A DNA stretch of 64,000 nt from Corynebacterium glucuronolyticum (GTDB taxonomy: Bacteria; Actinomycetota; Actinomycetes; Mycobacteriales; Mycobacteriaceae), in the NCBI GenBank assembly GCA_022772305.1, contig JALFAQ010000067.1, positions 1 through 64,000 of the forward strand, read 5' to 3'. The notes under the pieces are model-generated. The model was not told where the DNA came from. It worked only from the letters and a program-made list of their open reading frames with translations, and made no database searches. The position numbers and the translations under genes are program-made. The stretch's first letter is position 1. Each line of letters opens with the position of its first letter. Of this stretch, positions 8,380-17,095 are shown piece after piece.

Positions 8380-8636
8380 AAGACGCTCTCCACCTCAAAC
8401 GGCCCGTCGTCATCGCGCAGAGTCTGGCACGCCAGCGTGATCCCCTCCTCGGGTTGGTAGTCGTGGGGTCGCATGTGTGAGGCTCCGCCCTCGATATACA
8501 CCTGGCACGAACCACACTCGCCCTGGCGGCAGGAGTAGTTCGCCGGAATTCCCGATGCCTCCATCGCCTCCAGTAGAACCGTGTCTTTCGGCCAGTCGAA
8601 CTCGTACTCCGTATCGTTTACAACCGCTTTATGCAT
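8376..8636 (-). CDS. Plant-type [2Fe-2S] ferredoxin
   Basis: An 86-residue electron carrier. The cluster ligands are seen as C-x4-C-x2-C at about residues 36-44 (SCRQGECGSC) and a fourth Cys about 30 residues later (LACQ). It overlaps the 3' end of the HIT gene upstream on the same strand by 19 nt and is probably co-transcribed with it from the promoter at 9024-9029. The redox partner is not evident in the neighbourhood. Confidence 0.85.
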   Translation of the reverse strand: MHKAVVNDTEYEFDWPKDTVLLEAMEASGIPANYSCRQGECGSCQVYIEGGASHMRPHDYQPEEGITLACQTLRDDDGPFEVESVF

Positions 8637-9016
8637 GCCGATAGTCTTTCTGCAATTTCATCCTGTTCCTCGTCGGTGACCTCCACCTTGTTCCCAAGGT
8701 TGTAGCCGGTCATATCGTTGGCGGGGAACACGTGAATGTGCGTGTGCGGCACATCAAAGCCGGCGATAATGAAGCTCGCCCGCTCAGACCCGAACACCTC
8801 GATGACTGCTTTGCCCACCTTCTGGGCCACCTCGGTCAGGTGCTGCCACGTCTCGGGATCCAGGTCGGTCCACTTATTGACCTCCTTTACCGGAACCACC
8901 AGCGTGTGGCCTTTTTGCTGCGGCGCCACGTCCAAAAACGCGACGACGGAATCATCTCTGTACACAAAACGACCGGGAATCTCCCCGGCGATAATCTTAG
9001 AAAATATGCTGCTCAT
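8618..9016 (-). CDS. HIT-family nucleotide-binding protein
   Basis: A 132-residue histidine-triad protein; the triad HTHIHVFP is at about residues 91-98. HIT proteins hydrolyse or transfer nucleotides from nucleoside phosphoramidates and similar adducts. The start ATG 9016 lies 7 nt after a TAGGAT -10 element, so the mRNA is likely leaderless. The gene is divergent from purD across only 26 bp. Confidence 0.87.
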   Translation of the reverse strand: MSSIFSKIIAGEIPGRFVYRDDSVVAFLDVAPQQKGHTLVVPVKEVNKWTDLDPETWQHLTEVAQKVGKAVIEVFGSERASFIIAGFDVPHTHIHVFPANDMTGYNLGNKVEVTDEEQDEIAERLSACIKRL

Positions 9017-9023
9017 GGTTTAA

Positions 9024-9036
9024 ATCCTAGTACGCT
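9024..9036. promoter_or_regulatory. Back-to-back -10 elements for HIT gene and purD
   Basis: On the minus strand TAGGAT (9024-9029) is 7 nt from the HIT start. On the plus strand TACGCT (9031-9036) is 6 nt from the purD ATG. Both spacings predict transcription starting at or next to the start codon. The -35 regions would fall inside the opposite gene. Confidence 0.6.
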
Positions 9037-9042
9037 TAGGCC

Positions 9043-10263
9043 ATGCGTATTTTGGTAATCGGATCGGGCGCCCGCGAACACGCCCTTGTTAACGCCCTCG
9101 CCCCCGGAAATGATGTCCACGCCGCTCCCGGCAACCCCGGCATGACCGCCGCCACCTGCCACCCCACGGAGAACTTTGTGGACCTGTGCAGGGAAATTAC
9201 TCCAGATTTGGTTGTCGTCGGCCCCGAGGTTCCGCTCGTCGAGGGGCTTGCCGACGTCCTCCGCGCCGAGGGCTTCGACGTCTTCGGCCCCTCCAAGTCC
9301 GCCGCCCGCATCGAGGGCTCCAAGGCCTTCGCCAAGGATGTCATGGCCAAGGCCGGCGTGGCCACCGCCCGCGCCGAGCAGATTACCGATACCTCCCAGA
9401 TCGATGACGTTCTCAGCCACTTCGATGCCCCCTACGTCGTCAAGGACGACGGACTCGCTGCTGGCAAGGGAGTCGTCGTCACCGAGGACCTCGCAGCTGC
9501 CACCGCCCACGCCCGCGATGTCATCGCCGCCGGCAACCCCGTCCTCGTGGAAAGCTTCCTCGACGGCCCAGAAATTTCACTATTCTGCCTGGTCGACGGC
9601 GAAACCGTTGTACCCCTCCTGCCCGCCCAGGACCACAAGCGCGTGGGCGAGAACGACGAGGGGCCAAACACCGGTGGCATGGGCGCCTACGCGCCACTGC
9701 CGTGGGTGAGCCAAGAAAACGTTGACCGAATCGTCGACGAGGTCGTCCGCCCCGTCGCTAAGCAAATGGTCGCCCAGGGTGACTCCTACAGTGGCCTCCT
9801 GTACGCGGGCCTTGCCTGGGGGAAGCACGGCCCCACCGTCGTCGAGTTCAACTGCCGCTTCGGTGACCCGGAGACCCAATCCGTCCTTGCGCTTTTCGAT
9901 TCCAATTTGAGCGAATACCTCCTGGCCACGGCACAAAACCGCTTGGTGGGGATGGGGCCTATCTCCTGGAAGCCCGGCTACGCCGTCACTGTCGTGCTCG
10001 CGGCCGAGGGCTACCCGCAGAGCCCGGTGAAGGGCGATGTCATCACGGGGGCGGAGGGCGCGCTGCACGCCGGCACCGCCGTGAAGGATGGCCAGCTTGT
10101 CTCCGCCGGCGGCCGCGTGCTGTCCGTCGTCGGTCTGGGGGAGAGCCTGGAGGAGGCACGGACGGCAGCCTACGAGCGGATTTCGCGGATTGAGCTGCGG
10201 GGGAGCCATTATCGGCGGGATATTGGGCTTAAGGCCGCCGAGGGAAAGTTGAGCGTGCAATAA
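9043..10263 (+). CDS. purD: Phosphoribosylamine-glycine ligase
   Basis: A 406-residue ATP-grasp enzyme joining phosphoribosylamine and glycine to GAR in purine synthesis. Seen: N-terminal nucleotide-fold [29 protein letters not shown]-grasp part [13 protein letters not shown] (about residues 130-142), and metal-ligand region [13 protein letters not shown] (about 266-278). It starts at ATG 9043 with a leaderless-type promoter. Its TAA shares an A with the purB ATG (TAATG), so the two are translationally coupled. Confidence 0.95.
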   Translation: MRILVIGSGAREHALVNALAPGNDVHAAPGNPGMTAATCHPTENFVDLCREITPDLVVVGPEVPLVEGLADVLRAEGFDVFGPSKSAARIEGSKAFAKDVMAKAGVATARAEQITDTSQIDDVLSHFDAPYVVKDDGLAAGKGVVVTEDLAAATAHARDVIAAGNPVLVESFLDGPEISLFCLVDGETVVPLLPAQDHKRVGENDEGPNTGGMGAYAPLPWVSQENVDRIVDEVVRPVAKQMVAQGDSYSGLLYAGLAWGKHGPTVVEFNCRFGDPETQSVLALFDSNLSEYLLATAQNRLVGMGPISWKPGYAVTVVLAAEGYPQSPVKGDVITGAEGALHAGTAVKDGQLVSAGGRVLSVVGLGESLEEARTAAYERISRIELRGSHYRRDIGLKAAEGKLSVQ

Positions 10264-11690
10264 TGAGCGCTGTGAGTATCCCGAATGTGTTAGCTAGCAG
10301 GTACGCCTCCCAGAAGATGAAGGATCTGTGGAGTGCGGATGCGAAGATTAAGATGGAGCGCCAGCTCTGGATCGCCGTGATGAAGGCGCAGAAGGATCTG
10401 GGCGTGGACATTCCCGACGAGGCCATTGCGGCCTATGAGGCCCACGTGGATGAGGTGGACCTGGCGTCGATCGCGGAGCGGGAGAAGGTTACCCGCCACG
10501 ATGTGAAGGCCCGCATTGAGGAGTTCAACGCGCTGGCTGGCTATGAGCACATTCATAAGGGGATGACGTCGCGTGATCTGACGGAGAACGTGGAGCAGGT
10601 GCAGATGTACCAGTCCATGACGCTCATCCGCGACAAGGCTGTGACCGTCCTTGCCCGTCTGGCGGAGAAGGCGACGGAGTACCAGGGCCTGGTTATGGCG
10701 GGCCGGTCCCACAACGTGGCGGCGCAGGCCACCACCTTGGGCAAGCGGTTTGCGTCGGCTGCCGACGAGATGCTCGTGGCCGTCGAAAAGCTGAACAACC
10801 TGTTGGACCGCTATCCGCTCCGGGGGATCAAGGGTCCGATGGGGACGTCCCAGGACATGCTGGACCTCATGGGCGGCGACGAGAAGAAGCTCGCTGAGCT
10901 CGAGTCGCGCATTGCTTCCCACCTGGGGATTTCCCGGGTGCTCGACTCCGTCGGCCAGGTGTACCCCCGGTCCCTCGACCTTGATGTAGTCTCCACCCTC
11001 GTGCAGCTCGGTGCGGGCCCGTCCAGCTTCGCTCACACCATCCGCCTCATGGCGGGCAACGAGACGGTGACGGAGGGCTTCAAGAAGGGTCAGGTCGGCT
11101 CGTCGGCAATGCCCCACAAGATGAACGCCCGCTCCTGCGAGCGCGTCTGTGGCTTTCAGGTCATCCTCCGCGGCTACAACACGATGGTCGCTGACCTCGC
11201 CGGCCAGCAGTGGAACGAGGGTGATGTGTTCTGCTCCGTCGTCCGCCGCGTTGCGCTTCCCGACGCGTTCTTCGCCATCGACGGCCAGTTCGAAACCTTC
11301 CTCACCGTGCTGAAGGAGTTCGGTGCCTTCCCCGCGATGATCAACCGCGAGCTCGAGCGCTACCTCCCGTTCCTCGCCACGACGAGGATCCTCATGGCCG
11401 CCGTCCGCGCCGGTGTCGGCCGCGAAACCGCCCACGAGGTGATCAAGGAAAACGCCGTCGCCGTCGCCCTCAACATGCGCGAAAACGGCGGTGAACAGGA
11501 CCTCATCGACAGGCTTGCCGACGATCCCCGCCTCCCCCTCGACCGCGCCGCCCTCGACGCCGCCCTCGCCAACAAGCACGCCTTCATCGGCGCCGCCAGC
11601 TCCCAAATCGCCCGCGTCGTCGATCAGGTCAACGCCCTCGTCGAGGCACACCCGGATGCCGCGAACTACATGCCGGGAGACATCCTCTAA
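10263..11690 (+). CDS. purB: Adenylosuccinate lyase
   Basis: A 475-residue member of the fumarase/aspartase superfamily. It splits SAICAR to AICAR and adenylosuccinate to AMP, each releasing fumarate. The signature loop is GSSAMPHKMN at about residues 280-289, and MTSRDLTENVEQ near residue 101 carries the active-site region. It overlaps purD by one base and is followed by a strong terminator, so purD-purB form one operon while purC has its own promoter at 12883. Confidence 0.95.
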   Translation: MSAVSIPNVLASRYASQKMKDLWSADAKIKMERQLWIAVMKAQKDLGVDIPDEAIAAYEAHVDEVDLASIAEREKVTRHDVKARIEEFNALAGYEHIHKGMTSRDLTENVEQVQMYQSMTLIRDKAVTVLARLAEKATEYQGLVMAGRSHNVAAQATTLGKRFASAADEMLVAVEKLNNLLDRYPLRGIKGPMGTSQDMLDLMGGDEKKLAELESRIASHLGISRVLDSVGQVYPRSLDLDVVSTLVQLGAGPSSFAHTIRLMAGNETVTEGFKKGQVGSSAMPHKMNARSCERVCGFQVILRGYNTMVADLAGQQWNEGDVFCSVVRRVALPDAFFAIDGQFETFLTVLKEFGAFPAMINRELERYLPFLATTRILMAAVRAGVGRETAHEVIKENAVAVALNMRENGGEQDLIDRLADDPRLPLDRAALDAALANKHAFIGAASSQIARVVDQVNALVEAHPDAANYMPGDIL

Positions 11691-11702
11691 CGAAGAAGAA
11701 AG

Positions 11703-11735
11703 AGGCTGTGACCAGCGATGGTCACAGCCTTTTTC
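11703..11735 (+). terminator. Terminator of purD-purB
   Basis: A perfect 11-bp stem (11703-11713 with 11720-11730) with a short loop and T run. It sits in the gap before a convergent gene. Confidence 0.9.
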
Positions 11736-11747
11736 ATGTCCAAGGAG

Positions 11748-12101
11748 CTACTCGACGGGTTGCTTTTCCTGCTCCGCCATCTTGCCCACAACAAGCGCAA
11801 TCTGCGTCACAATCCCCGCCACAAACGTCACAATCCGGGCGATCTCCGCTGGTGTCGACGTGGAAAACTGCAGACCAACAAGCTTCAACAGGTTCCCCAC
11901 CGACCCATCAGCCGTGGACGATGCCTCCGCTGTCTGCAGCGGACGACGCTGCGCCGGCCCCGTGAAATCCTCCGCCGCCGTGTCCCCCTTGAGCTCCGAA
12001 TCTTCCCCCACCGTGACTTGGACATCCGCGCCAGCCATCGCCGGAGCCACAAGCGTCGAACAAATGACCATGCCGCTCACCGAAAGCGCTGCCAGTTTCA
12101 T
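11748..12101 (-). CDS. Small exported protein, unknown
   Basis: A 117-residue protein. ATG 12101 has GAGGAGG just upstream and starts a clear signal peptide (MKLAALSV..., cleavage after APAMAGA). The mature part is rich in acidic and small residues, followed by a hydrophobic segment (about residues 80-105) and a short charged tail, so it may be membrane-anchored at the C-terminus. It lies just downstream of a second, frameshifted exported gene of similar plan. I do not recognise the family. Both look like envelope proteins. Confidence 0.6.
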   Translation of the reverse strand: MKLAALSVSGMVICSTLVAPAMAGADVQVTVGEDSELKGDTAAEDFTGPAQRRPLQTAEASSTADGSVGNLLKLVGLQFSTSTPAEIARIVTFVAGIVTQIALVVGKMAEQEKQPVE

Positions 12102-12114
12102 GGAAGAATCCTCC

Positions 12115-12763
12115 TCACGTCGAAGTGTTTGGCCATAGTGTACAGCCACGCCACCACCCCGCAAGACCCACCGCCCCCAGAACAATCCCAAAAATCTCCA
12201 CCGGCCGATACTCCGCCCCAGCAGGCTCCCTCGTCACCGACCCCACACTCACCCCATTTCTCGCACTAACGCCCTGCTCACACGCCGAAAGCGCTTCGTG
12301 GTAGGAGGGGGCATCAAACCTCACGCGCCCCGCTTCCTCCTTCAACGCCTCCGACGCGTCTTGTGGCACCAGGAAAGATCCCTGCGCCAGCGCCTCCTCA
12401 AATTTTGCGGCGAGCTCGTGCAGCCGCCTCCCGGGTGTAGGTCGCTCCGACGGCCACGTCCTCCACCACACCGAGAGGAATGGTGGTGCTAGCTGGAGGG
12501 ACGAGTGAGAAAAGGAAGTCGAGTTCGGTGGTGCCGGATTTGGTGGCCAAGGTGATGCGGTTATCGAGGTCGTCGATGGTGTCGCGGTGGGCGCTGAAGC
12601 GGTGGAGGAGGTTGGTGCGTAGCTGTGCGCGGGCTGTCGCCAATTCTGAGAAGAAGGCCTGGCCGGTGGGGTTGGCTGTCGAGGGGCTCGTTGGTGTCGG
12701 GGTGAATGTGACGGAGTAGGTCAGGGGGAGCGTTGCCGCCAGCGCGAGGCCCGTGAGCTTCAT
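12115..12763 (-). pseudogene. Exported protein gene with a frameshift
   Basis: ATG 12763 begins a signal peptide (MKLTGLALAATLPLTYS) and an alpha-helical region rich in Ala, Arg and Asp/Glu. This frame ends at 12398 with an abnormal Arg-rich tail. In the overlapping frame the helix continues naturally (ELAAKFEEALAQGSFL) and ends in a membrane segment with a short tail at 12115. A one-base shift between about 12405 and 12430 explains both halves. If not a sequencing error the gene is broken. With the next gene it forms a pair of small exported proteins; function unknown. Confidence 0.6.
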
Positions 12764-12882
12764 GGGAGATAGGTTACCTGGGCAGGTGGTGGGGTAAACT
12801 CTTAGTTGCAGGTGTGTGGGGTGGGGCGTGCAGTATCGCACATGTGGCAGGTGGCTGCGTGGAAAATTGGTTTTGGTAGGGC

Positions 12883-12888
12883 TAGAGT
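12883..12888 (+). promoter_or_regulatory. -10 element of purC
   Basis: TAGAGT lies 8 nt before the purC ATG, with no ribosome binding site between, which fits leaderless transcription separate from purD-purB. Confidence 0.45.
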
Positions 12889-12896
12889 AATAGCAC

Positions 12897-13790
12897 ATGC
12901 GACCTGAACTATCTGCGTATGAGCATTTTTCGGCAGGTAAAGTGCGTGAAATCTACGAGGTGGATGACACGACCCTCCTGCTTGTCACGAGCGACCGCAT
13001 CTCGGCATACGACTACATCCTTGATTCGGAGATCCCGGACAAGGGCCGCGTGCTCACCGCGATGAGTAATTTCTTCTTCGAAAACCTCAATTTCCCCAAC
13101 CACCTGGCTGGTCCGATCGACGATGAGCGTATCCCCGAGGAGGTTCTCGGGCGCGCGATGGTGTGCAGGAAGCTGAATATGCTCCCGTTCGAGTGTGTCG
13201 CTCGTGGCTACCTCACGGGTTCCGCGCTGGTCGAGTACGAGGAGAAGGGGTCTGTCTGTGGGATTGAGCTTCCCGACGGTCTGAAGGAGGCGTCTCGTCT
13301 TCCGGAACCCATCTTCACCCCGGCCACGAAGGCCGACTACGGCGAGCACGACGAGAACGTCAGCTTCGAGGCTGTCGTCGAAAAGCTCGGTGAGAAGCTG
13401 GCCACCCAGCTTCGCGACGCCACTCTCGACCTCTACACCCAGGGCGCCGAGATAGCTATCGCCAAGGGCATCATCGTCGCCGACACCAAGTTCGAGTTCG
13501 GCCTCGATGACAACGGCACCCTCACGCTTGCCGACGAAGTCCTCACCCCCGACTCCTCCCGCTATTGGGATGCAGACACCTACGTCGAGGGCAAGGTCCA
13601 GCCCAGCTTCGACAAGCAGTACCTCCGTAACTGGCTTACCGGCCCCGACTCTGGCTGGGACCGCGCCTCCGGCGAGAACCCCCCGAGCCTGCCCGGCTCC
13701 ATCGTGGAGGCCACCCGCGAGCGCTACATCGAGGCCTACGAGCGCATCACCGGCACCAAGTTCAAGGATTGGCTCGGCCACTGCGCCTAA
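12897..13790 (+). CDS. purC: SAICAR synthase
   Basis: A 297-residue phosphoribosylaminoimidazole-succinocarboxamide synthase that joins aspartate to CAIR using ATP. Seen: N-terminal [36 protein letters not shown] (about residues 100-112), and [12 protein letters not shown] (about 193-204), all diagnostic. Length is normal for the Actinobacteria type. The weakly stemmed, T-rich sequence at about 13805-13850 may end its transcript. Confidence 0.95.
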   Translation: MRPELSAYEHFSAGKVREIYEVDDTTLLLVTSDRISAYDYILDSEIPDKGRVLTAMSNFFFENLNFPNHLAGPIDDERIPEEVLGRAMVCRKLNMLPFECVARGYLTGSALVEYEEKGSVCGIELPDGLKEASRLPEPIFTPATKADYGEHDENVSFEAVVEKLGEKLATQLRDATLDLYTQGAEIAIAKGIIVADTKFEFGLDDNGTLTLADEVLTPDSSRYWDADTYVEGKVQPSFDKQYLRNWLTGPDSGWDRASGENPPSLPGSIVEATRERYIEAYERITGTKFKDWLGHCA

Positions 13791-13903
13791 AACCGCACCT
13801 CACACCCCCTTGGAAAGGATTTCTACCCCTACCAGGGGGTTTTCTCATTTTTCACGAACCCGCTGTTCAGCCCCCCTTTCCTCTCCGTGTAGAGTAGAGG
13901 GCC

Positions 13904-15982
13904 ATGACTATGCCTACCGCGAAGAAAATCCCCACTATCCGCTCCTTCCACGGCCGCGAATTTATCGACGACTACGAGTGGATGCGTAACAAGGACGAGG
14001 CGCTGGATTTCTTGAACGCCTCCAACACCCACGCAGAGGAATCGATGTCCCACCTGGGCACTCTTACCCAAAACTTGTACGACGAGGTGTTGAGCCGCAT
14101 TCATGAGACCAATATGAGCCTGCCGAGCAAAGGGCGGGGCTATTGGTATTTTTCGCGCATTGAAAAGGGGCAGAACTACGGCCGATTCTGCAGGGTTCCC
14201 GCAGGTGACGAGTGGATTCCTCCGCAGGTGCAGCGCGACTCGGAGCTGCCGGGTGAAGAGGTCATCTTCGATATGGAGAAGGAATCCCAAGGTCAGGAGT
14301 TCTTTGCTCTCGGTGCGATGGCGGTGACGGATTCGGGTCGCTACCTCGCCTACTCGTTGGACCTCGAGGGCAACGAGCGCTACACCCTCCGCATTCGTGA
14401 TCTTTCGACGGGGGAGGAACTCCCCGACGTTTTGGAGAGTATTTCGTCTGGCTGCACGTGGGTGGGCGAGGATTACATTTTTTACGAGACGGTCGATGAG
14501 TCGTGGCGCCCGGATTCTGTGTGGCGTCACAAGGTTGGCACGCCTCGCAGCGAGGATGTGTGCGTCTTCCACGAGCCGGATGAGCGGTATTGGGTGGGCT
14601 CGGGTCTGACGGTCTCGGATAAGTTTGTGATGATTGGTTGCTCGTCGAAGTTGACGAGTGAGTATTACTATTTGCCTGCCGACGATCCGGAGGGCGAGTT
14701 TCGTCTCATCCGCCCCCGCGAGGAGGGCGTGGATTATGAGCTGACGCATGCGGTCGTGGATGGGGAGGACATGTGGCTCGTGACCCACAACAAGCTGAGC
14801 CCGAACTACTCGTGTGGCCTGTCGCCCGTCGGCAAGCCACTGGAGTTTGGGGAGGACCTCATGGCCCATTCGGACGATGCGAGGATTACGGGTGCGGTAG
14901 CCTACCGTGACTTTTTGCTGTTGGGCAGGATGGAGAGTGGCCTGAGCAAGAGCTACATCAAGCGTGGCGATGGCGACTGGGAGCTCGTACATCTCGGCGA
15001 CGATGAGCTGTCCTCGTCGGGCATTTCCGGTGGCGGGCTGTGGGAGTCCCCGGTGTTCCACGCCTACTACGTCACGTACACGAATACGCCGGCAATTTAT
15101 GCCGTGGACGTCAAAACTGACGAAAAGACGCTGCTCAAGCAGGAAAAGGTCCTTGGGGGCTACGACCCCAGCCAGTACGAGTCGCGTCGCCTGTGGGTGC
15201 CCACCCCCGACGGCAAAGACATCCCCGTTTCCATCGTGCAGCGACGCGATCTCGACCCGAACGTCCCGCACCCCACCCACATGACGGCCTACGGTGCCTA
15301 CGAGATTAGTGGCGGCCCCCAGTTCAGTTCTGCGAGGGTTTCCCTGCTAGATAGGGGAATCCGCTTCGTGGAGGTGCATGTTCGCGGCGGCGGCGAAATG
15401 GGCAGATCTTGGTACGACGACGGCAAGGGTCTGAACAAGAAGCACACCTTCGAGGATTTCATTACGGTGGCGGATTATCTGATTGCCCATGGCTACACCA
15501 CACCTGCGATGCTGGGTGCCTCGGGTGGCAGTGCGGGCGGCCTGCTTATGGGCGCGGTGGCGAATATGGGCGGGGATCGGTTTAAGGCGATTCGTGCAGA
15601 TGTGCCGTTTGTGGATCCGTTGACGTCGATGCTGAAGCCGGAGTTGCCGTTGACGGTGACGGAGTGGGATGAGTGGGGCGACCCTTACCACGAAGCAGAA
15701 GTGTACGACTACATGGCAAGTTACGCGCCGTATGAGAATGTGGAGGCGAAGCCATACCCGAATATTTTGGCTACGACTTCCCTCAACGACACCCGTGTTC
15801 TCTATGTCGAGCCGGCGAAGTGGATCGCGAAGCTCCGCGATGTGGCGACCTCGGGGGAGTTCCTCCTCCGCACGGAGATGGTCGCCGGTCACGGTGGGGT
15901 GTCTGGTCGCTACGACGCTATTCGACGCTCCCGTGAAGACGCTGCCTGGCTCGTCAATCAGATCACGGGGCTAACCGAATAA
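13904..15982 (+). CDS. ptrB: Protease II (oligopeptidase B), S9 family
   Basis: A 692-residue serine oligopeptidase cleaving short peptides after basic residues in the cytoplasm. The N-terminal beta-propeller part is followed by the alpha/beta-hydrolase domain with GASGGSAGG (nucleophile Ser, about residue 540), Asp in TSLNDTRV, and His in VAGHGG near the C-terminus. TAGAGT at 13890-13895 lies 8 nt before the ATG, again a leaderless-type promoter. Its place after purC is as in C. glutamicum. Confidence 0.92.
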   Translation: MTMPTAKKIPTIRSFHGREFIDDYEWMRNKDEALDFLNASNTHAEESMSHLGTLTQNLYDEVLSRIHETNMSLPSKGRGYWYFSRIEKGQNYGRFCRVPAGDEWIPPQVQRDSELPGEEVIFDMEKESQGQEFFALGAMAVTDSGRYLAYSLDLEGNERYTLRIRDLSTGEELPDVLESISSGCTWVGEDYIFYETVDESWRPDSVWRHKVGTPRSEDVCVFHEPDERYWVGSGLTVSDKFVMIGCSSKLTSEYYYLPADDPEGEFRLIRPREEGVDYELTHAVVDGEDMWLVTHNKLSPNYSCGLSPVGKPLEFGEDLMAHSDDARITGAVAYRDFLLLGRMESGLSKSYIKRGDGDWELVHLGDDELSSSGISGGGLWESPVFHAYYVTYTNTPAIYAVDVKTDEKTLLKQEKVLGGYDPSQYESRRLWVPTPDGKDIPVSIVQRRDLDPNVPHPTHMTAYGAYEISGGPQFSSARVSLLDRGIRFVEVHVRGGGEMGRSWYDDGKGLNKKHTFEDFITVADYLIAHGYTTPAMLGASGGSAGGLLMGAVANMGGDRFKAIRADVPFVDPLTSMLKPELPLTVTEWDEWGDPYHEAEVYDYMASYAPYENVEAKPYPNILATTSLNDTRVLYVEPAKWIAKLRDVATSGEFLLRTEMVAGHGGVSGRYDAIRRSREDAAWLVNQITGLTE

Positions 15983-16037
15983 CGTGCGCGTCAGCGCATG
16001 CGCTGCGAGTCGGAGCAATCGGTGTGATATTGAGTGG

Positions 16038-16712
16038 GTGAGTGCAACCCTTCTGGTATCCATTTCCTCCGTCTTCACCGAGACGAGGACGCCGGCGGCG
16101 CAGTTCATGCGCGAGCTGGAGGCGTGGGATGTTCCCGTCAGCCTCCTCATTGCCCCGCACATCGACGGCAACTGGCACCTGGCGAAGGATGCCGATACCC
16201 GACGCTTTTTTGAACGCAAACTCGCAGCTGGAGACGCATTTGTTCTCAATGGGTTCGACCAGCCCGCCCAGGGTCGCCGCGCGGAGTTCGCCACCCTGCC
16301 CGCCCACGAGGCCCGCCTCCGCCTGACCGGTGCCGTCGCCCAAATGGAACGCCTCGGCTTTTCGACGCCCATCTTTGCTCCCCCTTGCTGGCGCCTCTCG
16401 GAGGGCACCCTCTCCGTCCTCCCTGAGTTCGGCTTCACTCGCGCCCTATCCACTAAAGGCATCCACATTTTGGAAACAAACACCCTGGTCCCGGCACGAA
16501 ACCTCTCCGTGGGGGAGGGGTATGGCGCCTCCCGCTGGTGGCGTTCTGCCATCATTCACGCGGTGGAGCGCACGGCGCGCCGGGGTGGCGTGATCCGCTT
16601 GAGCGTGTCGGCGAGAAACCTGGTGAAGCGGAAGGTGGCGAAAGATGTCGTGGCGGCGGTGTCGGTGGCGCTAGAGTTGGGGGCAAAACCAAAAACCTAC
16701 GTGGAGGTGTAG
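16038..16712 (+). CDS. DUF2334-type (polysaccharide deacetylase-like) protein
   Basis: A 224-residue protein starting at GTG 16038. It opens with a strand, then a Thr-Arg-Thr-rich turn, and contains SLLIAPHIDGNW, ALNGFDQP-like metal-site candidates and FAPPCWRLS. These fit the DUF2334/NodB-like barrel that removes acyl groups from sugars. Catalytic residues cannot be assigned with certainty. It is followed within 3 nt by a small gene with its own ribosome binding site. In C. glutamicum a related gene follows ptrB. Confidence 0.6.
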   Translation: MSATLLVSISSVFTETRTPAAQFMRELEAWDVPVSLLIAPHIDGNWHLAKDADTRRFFERKLAAGDAFVLNGFDQPAQGRRAEFATLPAHEARLRLTGAVAQMERLGFSTPIFAPPCWRLSEGTLSVLPEFGFTRALSTKGIHILETNTLVPARNLSVGEGYGASRWWRSAIIHAVERTARRGGVIRLSVSARNLVKRKVAKDVVAAVSVALELGAKPKTYVEV

Positions 16713-16714
16713 TT

Positions 16715-16954
16715 ATGCTGTTCCCTCAGTATGCGGGGCATGTCGTGATGGTGTACTCAGACGAGGAATTCGAGGAGTTGATTGAGGAGTTCACCCCCAG
16801 GGGCTTCTTTGCTGTGAAGGCGGAGGACGGGAAGTACGACGACCTGCTGGGCGGCGAGCCGTGCGTCATTTTGGACACGAAGGGCGAGGTCGCGGGGCAT
16901 TTCGATGATATCGATGACGCAGCTGATGCGATCGACCCGCTGCTGCCGTTGTAA
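16715..16954 (+). CDS. Small acidic protein, unknown
   Basis: A 79-residue protein from ATG 16715, with GTGGAGGTG 6 nt upstream inside the end of the previous gene, so the two are coupled. It is strongly acidic (many Asp and Glu) with no membrane segment or Cys pattern; the C-terminus DDIDDAADAIDPLLPL could form a helix. No family recognised. The GlxR-like site overlaps its stop. Confidence 0.6.
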   Translation: MLFPQYAGHVVMVYSDEEFEELIEEFTPRGFFAVKAEDGKYDDLLGGEPCVILDTKGEVAGHFDDIDDAADAIDPLLPL

Positions 16955-16965
16955 GAAAGATCACA
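16950..16965. promoter_or_regulatory. GlxR-like (CRP-type) binding site
   Basis: TGTAAGAAAGATCACA matches the TGTGA-N6-TCACA consensus at 9 of 10 positions. It lies about 130 bp before the mus ATPase gene. GlxR with cAMP controls many carbon uptake genes in C. glutamicum. Confidence 0.55.
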
Positions 16966-17016
16966 TAAGGTTTCCTGGTTATGACCGGGCGGGGGCGCTA
17001 GCCTGGGTTACTGAGC

Positions 17017-17041
17017 GGGGCCTAAGGCCCCCTCCTCTTTC
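17017..17041 (+). terminator. Palindromic hairpin before musK
   Basis: GGGGCCTAAGGCCCC (17017-17031) is a perfect 6-bp stem with a 3-nt loop, followed by a pyrimidine tract with a few T. It may end transcripts from 16715 or act in the mus leader; weak as a terminator. Confidence 0.35.
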
Positions 17042-17095
17042 ACTCGGATCGTTTGGCACGTACCTGCCAATGAAAGCAAAGGAAACATAGAGGTC

